From WHSM01 sp036375165 (GTDB lineage: Bacteria > Actinomycetota > Actinomycetes > Mycobacteriales > Micromonosporaceae), in assembly GCA_036375165.1 (NCBI GenBank), contig DASUSI010000077.1, forward strand, positions 38,257 through 102,256: 64,000 nucleotides of DNA. The letters are read 5' to 3'. A program made the translations under genes and the position numbers. Every line of letters begins with the position of its first letter. Positions within the stretch are counted from its first letter, which is position 1. This document shows, in pieces, positions 34,444 to 41,865 of this stretch. The notes under the pieces are model-generated. The model saw nothing but the letters and a program-made list of their open reading frames with translations, was not told the DNA's origin and ran no database searches.

Positions 34444-35690
34444 ACCACCTTGGACGGTACGGGCGGGTGTCCGGTTCCGGCCAGATTCCCGACCGCCACC
34501 CCCCAGACCGCGAAACCCGCTGGATAGAGCAGGTATCCGAAGCGGGTCGCCGGCATCAGCAGGATCGCGACCAGCAGCCCGACCGCGCACAGGTTCGCCG
34601 CCGCAGCGGTGCCCGGCGGTCGCGACCACGCCCAGGCGGCGAGCCCGACCGCAGCCAGAACCAGCAGCCCGGCCGCGAGCCACCGGCCGCCGGGCAGCGC
34701 GGTGGCGATCAGGTGCCCGGGGAGTGGGCTCGCGGCCGGACTGGCCACCAGACCGAGGCCGAGCGGGAACCGCACCAGGTTTTCCCACACCGCCGCCGGC
34801 CCGGCCAGGGTCGCCGGAAGCAGTGCCACCAGCGGGATCCCGACCGCCGGGAGCAGGAGCCGTCGCGCCGGACCGGAACCCTGGGTGAACGCATGGATCA
34901 CCAGCACCACGGCGACCGGCCACGCGAACAGCTTCAGCGCGGCGGCCGTACCCACCGCGACACCGCTGGCCGACCAGCGACCGCGACCGGCAAACCCCAG
35001 CGCGAGCAGGCACAGCGCCAGTACCGGCAGGTCGTCGCCTCCGGTGGCGAGGGTGAGGGCACAGATCGGCAGTACGGTGACCGCCTGGGCGGCCCGTACC
35101 AGCAGGGCGTCGGCGGTACCGGCGGCCTTGAGCTGCCGCAGGGCCAGAACCAGCGCGACCGCCGTGGCCAGCGCGAACCAGACCCGGGCGTCGGTCCACC
35201 ACTGGGCACCGGCCACTGCCCGGGGTAGCCCGAGAACCACCATGCCCGGCTGGTACGGCAGGTAGCCGAGCAACGGTTCCGGCGCTGCCGCGATGGCGTC
35301 CCGGGTGAGGTACGGCGTGCCAGCGTCCAGTAACCGAGCCGCCCCCATCTCGATGACCGAGACCTCTTCCTGAGCCCGGTACGGGTTGCCGCCCGCCCGT
35401 TGCACCGCCTGCACCAGCAACGGCAGGATGGTGCCGCCGAGCCAGCCGACGCCGACCACGAACCACCGGGCGGCGGTGCCGCGTAGCCGGCCTCCGGCCA
35501 GCAGTTGCGCACCCGCGAGGAGGCTCGCCACGGCGTACCCGAAGAAGGCGATCCCGCCCCAGGCGCGATGGGCCGGGAGTGTGGACGCGGCGGCGGTGTA
35601 TCCGGCGAACAGCACACCGACCAGATAGAGGCCGACGTCGGCGGAGACCCCGTCGGCGGCTCGGTGCGCGGTGCGCAGCATCCCGATCAC
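34440..35690 (-). CDS. polytopic membrane protein, GT87/DUF2029-like
   Basis: The 416-residue protein has about eleven helices. The first loop contains QEEVSVIEMGAARLLDAGTPYL and GYLPYQPGMVVLG, an arrangement like other actinobacterial GT-C mannosyltransferase-like proteins; AAALKLFAWP corresponds to the AxKxxP block. The GTG at 35690 is preceded by TTAAGT six bases upstream, so it is probably leaderless. It is coupled to the META lipoprotein gene. Confidence 0.78.
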   Translation of the reverse strand: MIGMLRTAHRAADGVSADVGLYLVGVLFAGYTAAASTLPAHRAWGGIAFFGYAVASLLAGAQLLAGGRLRGTAARWFVVGVGWLGGTILPLLVQAVQRAGGNPYRAQEEVSVIEMGAARLLDAGTPYLTRDAIAAAPEPLLGYLPYQPGMVVLGLPRAVAGAQWWTDARVWFALATAVALVLALRQLKAAGTADALLVRAAQAVTVLPICALTLATGGDDLPVLALCLLALGFAGRGRWSASGVAVGTAAALKLFAWPVAVVLVIHAFTQGSGPARRLLLPAVGIPLVALLPATLAGPAAVWENLVRFPLGLGLVASPAASPLPGHLIATALPGGRWLAAGLLVLAAVGLAAWAWSRPPGTAAAANLCAVGLLVAILLMPATRFGYLLYPAGFAVWGVAVGNLAGTGHPPVPSKVV

Positions 35691-35734
35691 GCCGCTACTT
35701 AACCAGACCGCAGGGCGGAGAAGGCCCTCGCGAG

Positions 35735-38236
35735 CTACCGGATGCCGCGGCGGCGGATCCGGTTCGCCGGCATCCGGATCACGTCGGCCTCCGCGCTCAG
35801 CGGCGGTGCCAGGTCACCGCCCCGGCGCAGCACCCCGGTCAGCCGCTCGGCGGTCATCGGCCGGCTGAACAGGTGGCCCTGCCCGGCGGGGCAGCCCAGC
35901 TCGAACAGGGTCTGACGCTGGCGTTCGCTCTCCACCCCGACCGCGATGACAGCCAGGCCGAGGCTGCGACCGAGTTCGATCGTGGAGCGTACGACCGCCG
36001 CTGCCTCGTTCGAGTTCTCCATCGCGTGGATGAACTTGCGGTCGATCTTCAGTTGCTGGATCGGGACCTCGGCGAGCGTGGACAGCGAGCCGTACCCGGT
36101 GCCGAAGTCGTCCAGCGCGAGTTGCACCCCGACCTCCCGCAGCGCCCCGAGCACGTCCTCCACCACGTCGAGCCGGCTCAGCGTCAGGGTCTCGGTCAGT
36201 TCCAGCACGACGTGATCCGGGGGTACGTCGTGCAGTCCCAACTGCCGCTCGACCAGTTCCGGGAACCGGGAGTCGAGCAGGCTGCGCGCCGACACGTTCA
36301 CCATGACCGGGATCCGGTGCCCGATCTCGTGCCAGACCTGGGAGGCGCTGAGCGCCCCGTCCAGCACGATCTCGGTGAACGGGGTGAGCAGGCCGGAGCG
36401 CACGATCGCTTCCAGGAACCGGGGTGGGCCCAGGTCACCGCGCCGAGGGTGCCGCCAGCGCGCGAGTGCCTCGGCGGCCACCACCTCGCCGCTGGCCAGG
36501 TCGACGATCGGCTGGAACCCGAGCGCGAACTGCCGCTCGTCCAGGGCCTTGCGTAGGTCCCCGGTGAGCGAGAGCTGACCCAGGTCGGCGGTGTCCCGGG
36601 ACTGGCTGTAGACGGCGACCGTGTGGCCGGCCCGTTTCGCCTGGTACATCGCCACGTCGGCGCGACGCAGCAACTCGGTCATGCCGCCGTCGGCGGGCGC
36701 GGTCGCGACCCCGCCGCTGGCCTCCACCTGGAGCCGGATTCCGTCCACCTCGAGGGGTGGGTCCAGGGCGGCGAGCACCTTGCGGGCCCGGTGGCTGGCC
36801 AGGGCGGGAGCCGGGAGCCCCACGAACAGGATCGCGAACTCGTCCCCGCCCAGCCGTGCCACGACATCGTCCGCACCCGCGGCGGCGGCGAGTCGTTGCC
36901 CGACCAGCCGGAGCACCCCGTCCCCGATGCCGTGTCCCAGGGTGTCGTTGATTTCCTTGAAGTGGTCCAGGTCGATCAGCAGCAGCGCGTGGATGCCCCG
37001 GATCGGTCGGGTGCTGACTTTGTGCTCGCCGAGTTCCAGCAGCCGCCTGCGGTTGGGCAGGCCGGTGAGCGCGTCGTGCCGGGCGGCGTGCGCGTACCGC
37101 TGTGCCATCCGCCGGGTCTGGGCATGGGTCTGTGCGTTGCGCAGTGCGGTGCAGAGGGACGCCGCGAAGGTACGCAGCGCGTACCGTTCCCGTTCACTGA
37201 GTTTCACCTTGCCGTGGAACCGCAACCGCAGGTGGCCCAGTTCGATCCCGCCGTCGTGGCTGGACAGCGGCACGTTGATGCTGTCGCTGCCGGTCTCGGG
37301 GGCCTCGTCGAGGGGGCCGTCCCAGACGATGTGCGCCGCGTCGCCACGTACCAGCCGGGGTTCCTGGTCGGGCAGCTTCACCTCGACCTCGGTCTGGTCG
37401 GCGGAGAAGAGTTCGGCGGATGTGGTGACCGCGGCGTGCAGCACCGCGTTGACGTCCACGTCGTTGAACCGGTCCGTGGCCTCGGCCAGCCGCTGCCAGG
37501 TCTCCCGTTCGCTCTGGGCGCGGAGCCGGCCGGAGTTGAACAGGTGCAGGCACAGCACCAACGGTGGTACGGCTACCAGCAGTAGCCGGTTGACGGTGAG
37601 TAGAGCGAGTGTGGCCCCACCAACCGCGGTGTTGCTGAGCAGTGCCGCCGCCCGGACTTCCTGATTTGCGGTGAGTAGTTCCTGAATGCGAGTACGGGTG
37701 GCGAGCGCGAGTACCACGGTGGTGAGGGTTTCCCCTACGGCGAACAGCACGGCGGCGACGAGTATCAGTCCGTAGACGTCCCCGGCGGAGAAGAGTTCAC
37801 CGTGCTGATTGGTCGTCCAGCCGAAGCCTGTCAGATTCGCGACAGGAATTGCGGCGGCCACCGCGATGGTGGCTTTGGCGGTATTGAAGGCAAGCTTGAT
37901 CGGTTGCACTCGCTTGAGTGCATAGACGGCTCCGGTGCCGAGAATTGTGCACAGCACAACCCACACCGGAGGTAGCAATGCGATGCCCACCAGAATGGCG
38001 GCTTCCGCCCATTGCAGGATCCACATATTCGAGCGGATGCGGATCTTTACGCTACTTCCGGTAGCGACAACGACCAGCAGGATGAAGACCGCAGCGTACC
38101 ACCATTCCGGCTGCGTTGTCGAGAATATTCCCGCCCCGAAGAAGACCGCGACGCTGAAGGCCGTCGCAACCACAAGGCTCACGAAGCGGCGCAGCCAATC
38201 CCCCGCCGGGGGAGTGCTAACTCCGGCGCTCGGCAA
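35735..38236 (-). CDS. membrane GGDEF-EAL protein (cyclic-di-GMP turnover)
   Basis: The 833-residue protein has several N-terminal membrane helices (about 20-235), then a GAF-like sensory stretch (about 245-370), a GGDEF domain with intact GGDEF (463-467) and an EAL domain with EALARW (589-594), DDFGTGY and the later GVE block. Both catalytic signatures are preserved, so it could make and degrade cyclic-di-GMP. A TTG at 38236 has GGAG six bases upstream; codons further upstream to a GTG at 38359 lack GC bias, and that GTG falls inside a minigene. It is preceded on the same strand by four heptapeptide minigenes. Confidence 0.9.
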   Translation of the reverse strand: MPSAGVSTPPAGDWLRRFVSLVVATAFSVAVFFGAGIFSTTQPEWWYAAVFILLVVVATGSSVKIRIRSNMWILQWAEAAILVGIALLPPVWVVLCTILGTGAVYALKRVQPIKLAFNTAKATIAVAAAIPVANLTGFGWTTNQHGELFSAGDVYGLILVAAVLFAVGETLTTVVLALATRTRIQELLTANQEVRAAALLSNTAVGGATLALLTVNRLLLVAVPPLVLCLHLFNSGRLRAQSERETWQRLAEATDRFNDVDVNAVLHAAVTTSAELFSADQTEVEVKLPDQEPRLVRGDAAHIVWDGPLDEAPETGSDSINVPLSSHDGGIELGHLRLRFHGKVKLSERERYALRTFAASLCTALRNAQTHAQTRRMAQRYAHAARHDALTGLPNRRRLLELGEHKVSTRPIRGIHALLLIDLDHFKEINDTLGHGIGDGVLRLVGQRLAAAAGADDVVARLGGDEFAILFVGLPAPALASHRARKVLAALDPPLEVDGIRLQVEASGGVATAPADGGMTELLRRADVAMYQAKRAGHTVAVYSQSRDTADLGQLSLTGDLRKALDERQFALGFQPIVDLASGEVVAAEALARWRHPRRGDLGPPRFLEAIVRSGLLTPFTEIVLDGALSASQVWHEIGHRIPVMVNVSARSLLDSRFPELVERQLGLHDVPPDHVVLELTETLTLSRLDVVEDVLGALREVGVQLALDDFGTGYGSLSTLAEVPIQQLKIDRKFIHAMENSNEAAAVVRSTIELGRSLGLAVIAVGVESERQRQTLFELGCPAGQGHLFSRPMTAERLTGVLRRGGDLAPPLSAEADVIRMPANRIRRRGIR

Positions 38237-38345
38237 CGAGAGCTCCGTTCTGTCGTACGTCGTCCTGATGCTGCCCAGACGCAGCGCAAGCCTATCTGGA
38301 GACAGAGTAGGCCGACGAAAGCCGACACGGGAGATACGGGTCGGA

Positions 38346-38369
38346 TTAACCCCAGTCACTACCGTACAC
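38346..38369 (-). CDS. heptapeptide minigene a: MYGSDWG
   Basis: Eight codons GTG...TAA on the minus strand encode M-Y-G-S-D-W-G. AAAGGAG lies six bases upstream of the GTG. It is the fourth and last minigene in the transcription order, 109 bases before the TTG of the GGDEF-EAL gene. It uses different synonymous codons (GGT, AGT, GGT) and a different stop (TAA) from its sisters. Confidence 0.75.
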   Translation of the reverse strand: MYGSDWG

Positions 38370-38407
38370 GGCGTGCTCCTTTCGCGGTTGAGTGTGGTGT
38401 TTGACCG

Positions 38408-38431
38408 TCATCCCCAGTCGCTACCGCGCAT
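38408..38431 (-). CDS. heptapeptide minigene b: MRGSDWG
   Basis: ATG...TGA on the minus strand encodes M-R-G-S-D-W-G. GAAGGGA lies eight bases before the ATG. Third in transcription order. Confidence 0.75.
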   Translation of the reverse strand: MRGSDWG

Positions 38432-38477
38432 CGCGCACATCCCTTCGTCGTGTTGTGCTCCGGTCATTGTTGATCTC

Positions 38478-38501
38478 TCATCCCCAGTCGCTGCCGTACA
38501 C
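38478..38501 (-). CDS. heptapeptide minigene c: MYGSDWG
   Basis: GTG...TGA on the minus strand encodes M-Y-G-S-D-W-G. GAGGGGAG lies six bases before the GTG. Second in transcription order. Confidence 0.75.
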   Translation of the reverse strand: MYGSDWG

Positions 38502-38546
38502 GGGCTTCTCCCCTCATGTGTCGTCCGGGTGATCTGATCCTTACTG

Positions 38547-38570
38547 TCAGCCCCAGTCACTGCCGCGCAT
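38547..38570 (-). CDS. heptapeptide minigene d: MRGSDWG
   Basis: ATG...TGA on the minus strand encodes M-R-G-S-D-W-G. AAAGGGGG lies five bases before the ATG. It is the first minigene, about 30 bases downstream of a TATATA promoter element. Confidence 0.75.
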   Translation of the reverse strand: MRGSDWG

Positions 38571-38601
38571 TTCAGCCCCCTTTCGACCCGTTTCGCCGAT
38601 T

Positions 38602-38630
38602 TATATAGCTATTGGATCATTTTAACATCG
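38602..38630 (-). promoter_or_regulatory. AT-rich promoter-like element of the minigene array
   Basis: TATATA at 38602-38607 (minus strand) lies in the most AT-rich stretch of the neighbourhood (38595-38630). It is 31 bases before the first minigene ATG, room for a start site and a Shine-Dalgarno. No good -35 hexamer is seen. Confidence 0.5.
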
Positions 38631-38827
38631 GAGCCTGTCGTTGTTCGCGATTACGCCAGATTCAATGGCGACCGAGACGGGACCGAAGCCGGATTGCGAC
38701 TCGACCGTGAAAGCCGATTCGGGACTCAATTGCTCCCTCCCGTTCTACCTATGGTGGGGGTGTCACCTGATCGATTCATGGGGTTCGGCGTGAGTTCCCT
38801 CGTGCGGGGTAGTGAGGGAGGGGAGCG

Positions 38828-38896
38828 GCACTCCGGTCATTTGTGGAGACCGGGGCAAATAGCAATTCCCTGTCAGCCCGTCGGTACTGGGAGTGC
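38828..38896. other. potential branched RNA structure
   Basis: GCACTCC (38828-38834) can pair with GGAGTGC (38890-38896), enclosing CCGGTC (38833-38838) with GACCGG (38848-38853). The two stems compete for two bases. The strand and function are unknown; there is no match to a riboswitch I know. Confidence 0.25.
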
Positions 38897-39026
38897 GATT
38901 GCCACACGTCCTTGTCCGTTTCGTGGCTACCATGTGACGACAAGAAACTGGGCTTCCGGGCCCACGGCCCTCGCCACTCCCCGTCACATCACTGGCCACC
39001 ACGCGGTGCCTCGCCCGCCCGCGACG

Positions 39027-39032
39027 TAGGCT
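39027..39032 (+). promoter_or_regulatory. -10 box TAGGCT of the leaderless moaC start
   Basis: TAGGCT ends seven bases before the GTG at 39040. Confidence 0.6.
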
Positions 39033-39039
39033 CACAGGC

Positions 39040-39516
39040 GTGTCAGACGCTCGCCTCAGCCACGTTGACGAGACCGGCGCGGCCCGGATGGTCGATGTCT
39101 CCGGCAAACAGGTCAGCGCCCGTACCGCCGTCGCGGCGGGCACGGTCCGTACCACGGTGGAGGTGGTCGACCTGCTCAGTGGCGGTGGTCTGGCGAAGGG
39201 CGACGCGCTGGGTACCGCCCGGATCGCGGGGATCATGGGCGCCAAGCGCACTCCCGACCTGATTCCGCTCTGCCACCCGATCGCACTGCACAAGGTCACC
39301 GTCGATTTTCAGCCCCGCGCCGATTCCGTCGAGATCACGGCGGCCGCGCATACCGCCGATCGGACCGGTGTCGAGATGGAGGCGCTCACCGCGGTCGCGA
39401 TCGCCGGCCTGACCCTGATAGACATGATCAAGGCGGTGGATCCGGCGGCGACCCTCGACAACGTGCGGGTGCTGCGCAAGGAAGGCGGAAAGACCGGCGT
39501 CTGGGAGCGGCCATGA
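39040..39516 (+). CDS. moaC: cyclic pyranopterin monophosphate synthase
   Basis: The enzyme converts the MoaA product into cyclic pyranopterin monophosphate, the first stable intermediate of molybdenum cofactor synthesis. The 158-residue protein has the hallmark LIPLCHPIALHKV and GVEMEALTAVAIAGLTLIDMIKA. It is leaderless from a GTG. The following mog gene overlaps its stop by four bases; mog, moeA and moaE continue the operon. Confidence 0.95.
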   Translation: MSDARLSHVDETGAARMVDVSGKQVSARTAVAAGTVRTTVEVVDLLSGGGLAKGDALGTARIAGIMGAKRTPDLIPLCHPIALHKVTVDFQPRADSVEITAAAHTADRTGVEMEALTAVAIAGLTLIDMIKAVDPAATLDNVRVLRKEGGKTGVWERP

Positions 39517-40004
39517 TCAGGGCACGGGTGATCGTTGCCTCCAACCGTGCCGCCGCCGGGGTCTATGCCGACACCAGCGGCCCGATCCTGGTGGAGGGGC
39601 TCAAGGGACTCGGGTACCACGTCGACGGCCCGGTCGTGGTGCCGGACGGCGAGCCGGTGGCCGAAGCGCTCCGGGACGCGGTGCGCGACGGAGTCGACGC
39701 CGTGATCACCAGCGGCGGCACCGGTATCTCACCGACCGACCGGACTCCGGAAGTCACCCGGGCCGTGCTCGACTATGAGATCCCCGGCATCGCCGAGGCC
39801 CTGCGAGCGCATGGAACCGCGAAGATCCCCACCGCGATGCTCTCCCGGGGGGTGGCCGGGGTCGCCGGGCGTACCCTCGTGGTGAATCTGCCCGGCTCCA
39901 CCGGCGGTGCCCGCGACGGCCTCGCCGTCCTCGGCCCGATCCTCACCCACGCCGTCGATCAGTTGACAGGTGGAGACCACATGAGGGGTGGAGACCACAC
40001 ATGA
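39513..40004 (+). CDS. mog: molybdopterin adenylyltransferase-type protein (Mog/MoaB)
   Basis: The 163-residue MoCF-binding-domain protein has the signature VITSGGTGISPTDRTPEVTRAVLDYEIPGIAEALR and NLPGSTGGARDGLAVL. It activates molybdopterin by adenylation, before MoeA inserts molybdate. Whether it is MogA or a MoaB paralogue cannot be settled by sight. ATGA overlaps occur at both ends. Confidence 0.9.
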   Translation: MIRARVIVASNRAAAGVYADTSGPILVEGLKGLGYHVDGPVVVPDGEPVAEALRDAVRDGVDAVITSGGTGISPTDRTPEVTRAVLDYEIPGIAEALRAHGTAKIPTAMLSRGVAGVAGRTLVVNLPGSTGGARDGLAVLGPILTHAVDQLTGGDHMRGGDHT

Positions 40005-41218
40005 CACTCACCGCACCCGACTGGGCCAGCGCCCGCCTCGCCGCCCACCGTGCCGGATCCAAGGCCAGGCCCGAGCCGATCCAGACCACCCTGCCCGACG
40101 CCGACGGTGCCACGCTGGCCACGCCGCTGGTCACCCTGACCGATCTGCCGGCGTTCCCGACGTCGAGCGTGGACGGGTTCGCGGCCCGTGGCGAACCGCC
40201 CTGGCGGCTGGTCGGCCAGGTGCTGGCCGGTCAGACCCCCGAACCGTTGGAGGACGGCACCGCGGTCGAGATCGCGACCGGGGCGATGGTCCCCGACCGG
40301 GTCGACCACCTGGTCCGGGTGGAACATTCGGAGACTCCCCGGCTTGGGTACGTGATCGGCGAATCCCGACCCACCCGGGACTGGCGGCATGCCGGCGAGG
40401 AAGCCACCAAGGGCGAGGAACTGCTCGCGGTCGGTACGCCGGTCACCCCGGGCGTGATCGGTCTGGCGGCCTCCTGCGGGTACGACAACGTCATGGTGTA
40501 CCCGCCACCGCGTACCGCCGTGCTCGTCTTCGGTGACGAGCTACTGGTCTCCGGCCCACCCCGGGACGGGCGGGTACGGGACAGCCTCGGCCCGTCGATG
40601 CCCGCCTGGTTGCGGCGGTTGGGCACGTTGCCGGTGCCGGGTCTGTCCCCGCGTGGCCCGGTCCAGGACACCCTGCACGCCCATGTGACCGCGATCCAGG
40701 AGGCGCTGGTCCACGCCGATGTCGTCTGCACCACCGGCGGCACGATGCACGGCCCGGTCGATCACCTGCACCCGGCGCTCGACGCGATCGACGCCGAGTA
40801 CGTGGTGAACACGGTCAAGGTTCGCCCCGGCTTTCCGATGCTGCTGGCCAGGGTCACCACGGAAGACGGTGTCAGCAAGTGGATCGCCGGCCTGCCCGGC
40901 AACCCGCAGTCGGCCGTGGTCGCGATGATGTCCCTGGTCGTGCCGCTGGTGGCGGGGCTGACCGGCCGGCCGCTCCCGGAGTTGCGACAGGTCACGCTCG
41001 GCACTCCGGTGAAAGGTCGAGGCGGCGATACGCACCTGGCGCTGGTACGGGTCGAGTCGGACGGCTGCGCGTACCCGCTGTCGCATTCCGGCTCGGCGAT
41101 GTTGCGGGGGGTCGCCTCGGCTGATGGCTTCGCGGTGATCCCCCCGGGAGCCAGCGGCGAGCCCGGCCAGATGGTGGACCTGGTACCGATGCCGTTGCGG
41201 GCGGGGGAACGACCGTGA
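40001..41218 (+). CDS. moeA: molybdopterin molybdenumtransferase
   Basis: The 405-residue MoeA has the N-terminal domain with PAFPTSSVDGFAAR and EIATGAMVPDRVDHLV, the MoCF domain with VCTTGGTMHGPVDH, and the GLPGNPQSAVVAM block. It inserts molybdate into adenylated molybdopterin. A GGTGGAGACCACA direct repeat just before its ATG duplicates the ribosome-binding site region (39969-39999). Overlaps with mog and moaE imply an operon. Confidence 0.93.
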   Translation: MTLTAPDWASARLAAHRAGSKARPEPIQTTLPDADGATLATPLVTLTDLPAFPTSSVDGFAARGEPPWRLVGQVLAGQTPEPLEDGTAVEIATGAMVPDRVDHLVRVEHSETPRLGYVIGESRPTRDWRHAGEEATKGEELLAVGTPVTPGVIGLAASCGYDNVMVYPPPRTAVLVFGDELLVSGPPRDGRVRDSLGPSMPAWLRRLGTLPVPGLSPRGPVQDTLHAHVTAIQEALVHADVVCTTGGTMHGPVDHLHPALDAIDAEYVVNTVKVRPGFPMLLARVTTEDGVSKWIAGLPGNPQSAVVAMMSLVVPLVAGLTGRPLPELRQVTLGTPVKGRGGDTHLALVRVESDGCAYPLSHSGSAMLRGVASADGFAVIPPGASGEPGQMVDLVPMPLRAGERP

Positions 41219-41637
41219 CCGGTGTGGTGCGGGCCGAGGTGACCGCCGAGGTTCTCGATCTCGCCGAGCACGAACGCCTGGTGGCGTCGCCGCGATCCGG
41301 TGCCGTGGTGTCCTTCGCGGGCGTGGTGCGCGACCACGACCACGGCCGGGAGGTCGGCTCCCTGGACTACGAGGCCCACCCGGGAGCGGCCGACGTGCTA
41401 CGCGAGGTCGCCGAGGAGATCGCGAAACACCCGGCGGTGAACGCCGTGGCGGTCAGCCACCGGATCGGCCCGCTCCAGGTCGGGGACGTGGCACTGGCCG
41501 CCGCCGTTGCCTGCGCACACCGCGGCGAGGCGTTCGACGCCTGCCGCCGGCTGGTCGACGAGGCCAAGGCCCGGCTGCCGATCTGGAAACACCAGCAATT
41601 CGCCGACGGCACCGACGAATGGGTGAACTGCCCGTGA
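41215..41637 (+). CDS. moaE: molybdopterin synthase large subunit
   Basis: The 140-residue MoaE transfers sulfur from thiocarboxylated MoaD to make molybdopterin. Signature segments are GAVVSFAGVVRDHDHG, LDYEAHPGAADVL, HRIGPLQVGD and CRRLVDEAKARLPIWKHQ. The partner MoaD is encoded about 20 kb away at 60823-61062. The GTG start overlaps moeA by four bases. Confidence 0.94.
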   Translation: MTGVVRAEVTAEVLDLAEHERLVASPRSGAVVSFAGVVRDHDHGREVGSLDYEAHPGAADVLREVAEEIAKHPAVNAVAVSHRIGPLQVGDVALAAAVACAHRGEAFDACRRLVDEAKARLPIWKHQQFADGTDEWVNCP

Positions 41638-41865
41638 GCCCGGGTGGGTCGGGTGCCGGTCCGGCTGGAGCCGAGCTGAAGGTCCTCTGTGGTCCGGACA
41701 GCGTTCCGGTAGGGCCGGTTGTCGGGAATCCTCAGGCTGTCCGGCGATAGCTTCCGGTCGCGGGCCAGGCGTAGGTTGCTGGACGCGGGCGAGTACCGCA
41801 GCGGGGCGCGGGTGTCCGCGATTCGTCGGTGGCCGTTTCACCGCGGTCTCTTTCTGGGGGGAATC

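Larger units (their letters stand above)
38346..38570 (-). repeat. array of four heptapeptide minigenes
   Basis: Four 24-base units start at 38570, 38501, 38431 and 38369 on the minus strand, with spacers of 45, 46 and 38 bases. On the plus strand they appear as CCCCAGTC(A/G)CT(A/G)CCG(T/C)(A/G)CA(T/C). Spacers are dissimilar except for a purine-rich ribosome-binding site before each unit. This distinguishes it from a simple tandem DNA repeat. Confidence 0.85.
38571..39039. other. 469-bp region between the minigene array and moaC
   Basis: Holds the minigene promoter (38602-38630), a potentially structured element at 38828-38896, and the leaderless moaC promoter at the right end. I see no further gene. 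Confidence 0.5.

Noticed and set aside
34444..35466. 600-residue reading frame extending upstream of the META lipoprotein
   Set aside because: The upstream part is a shadow of the membrane protein on the same strand in another frame; the lipoprotein signal peptide begins at 34443.
38236..38345. Cyclic-di-GMP (GEMM) riboswitch ahead of the GGDEF-EAL gene
   Set aside because: I find none of the conserved GEMM core sequence in the 109-base leader, only weak 5-bp hairpins.
38236..38359. GTG at 38359 as the start of the GGDEF-EAL gene
   Set aside because: It falls inside minigene a in another frame, and the 41 added codons have low third-position GC; the TTG at 38236 has a Shine-Dalgarno.
38346..38570. 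CRISPR array for the four regularly spaced repeats
   Set aside because: Repeats are only about 20-24 bases, differ from each other at synonymous positions, and each contains a start codon, stop codon and upstream RBS; no cas genes are present.
38694..39029. Plus-strand 111-residue ORF before moaC
   Set aside because: Poor codon bias and no RBS; overlaps the moaC promoter.
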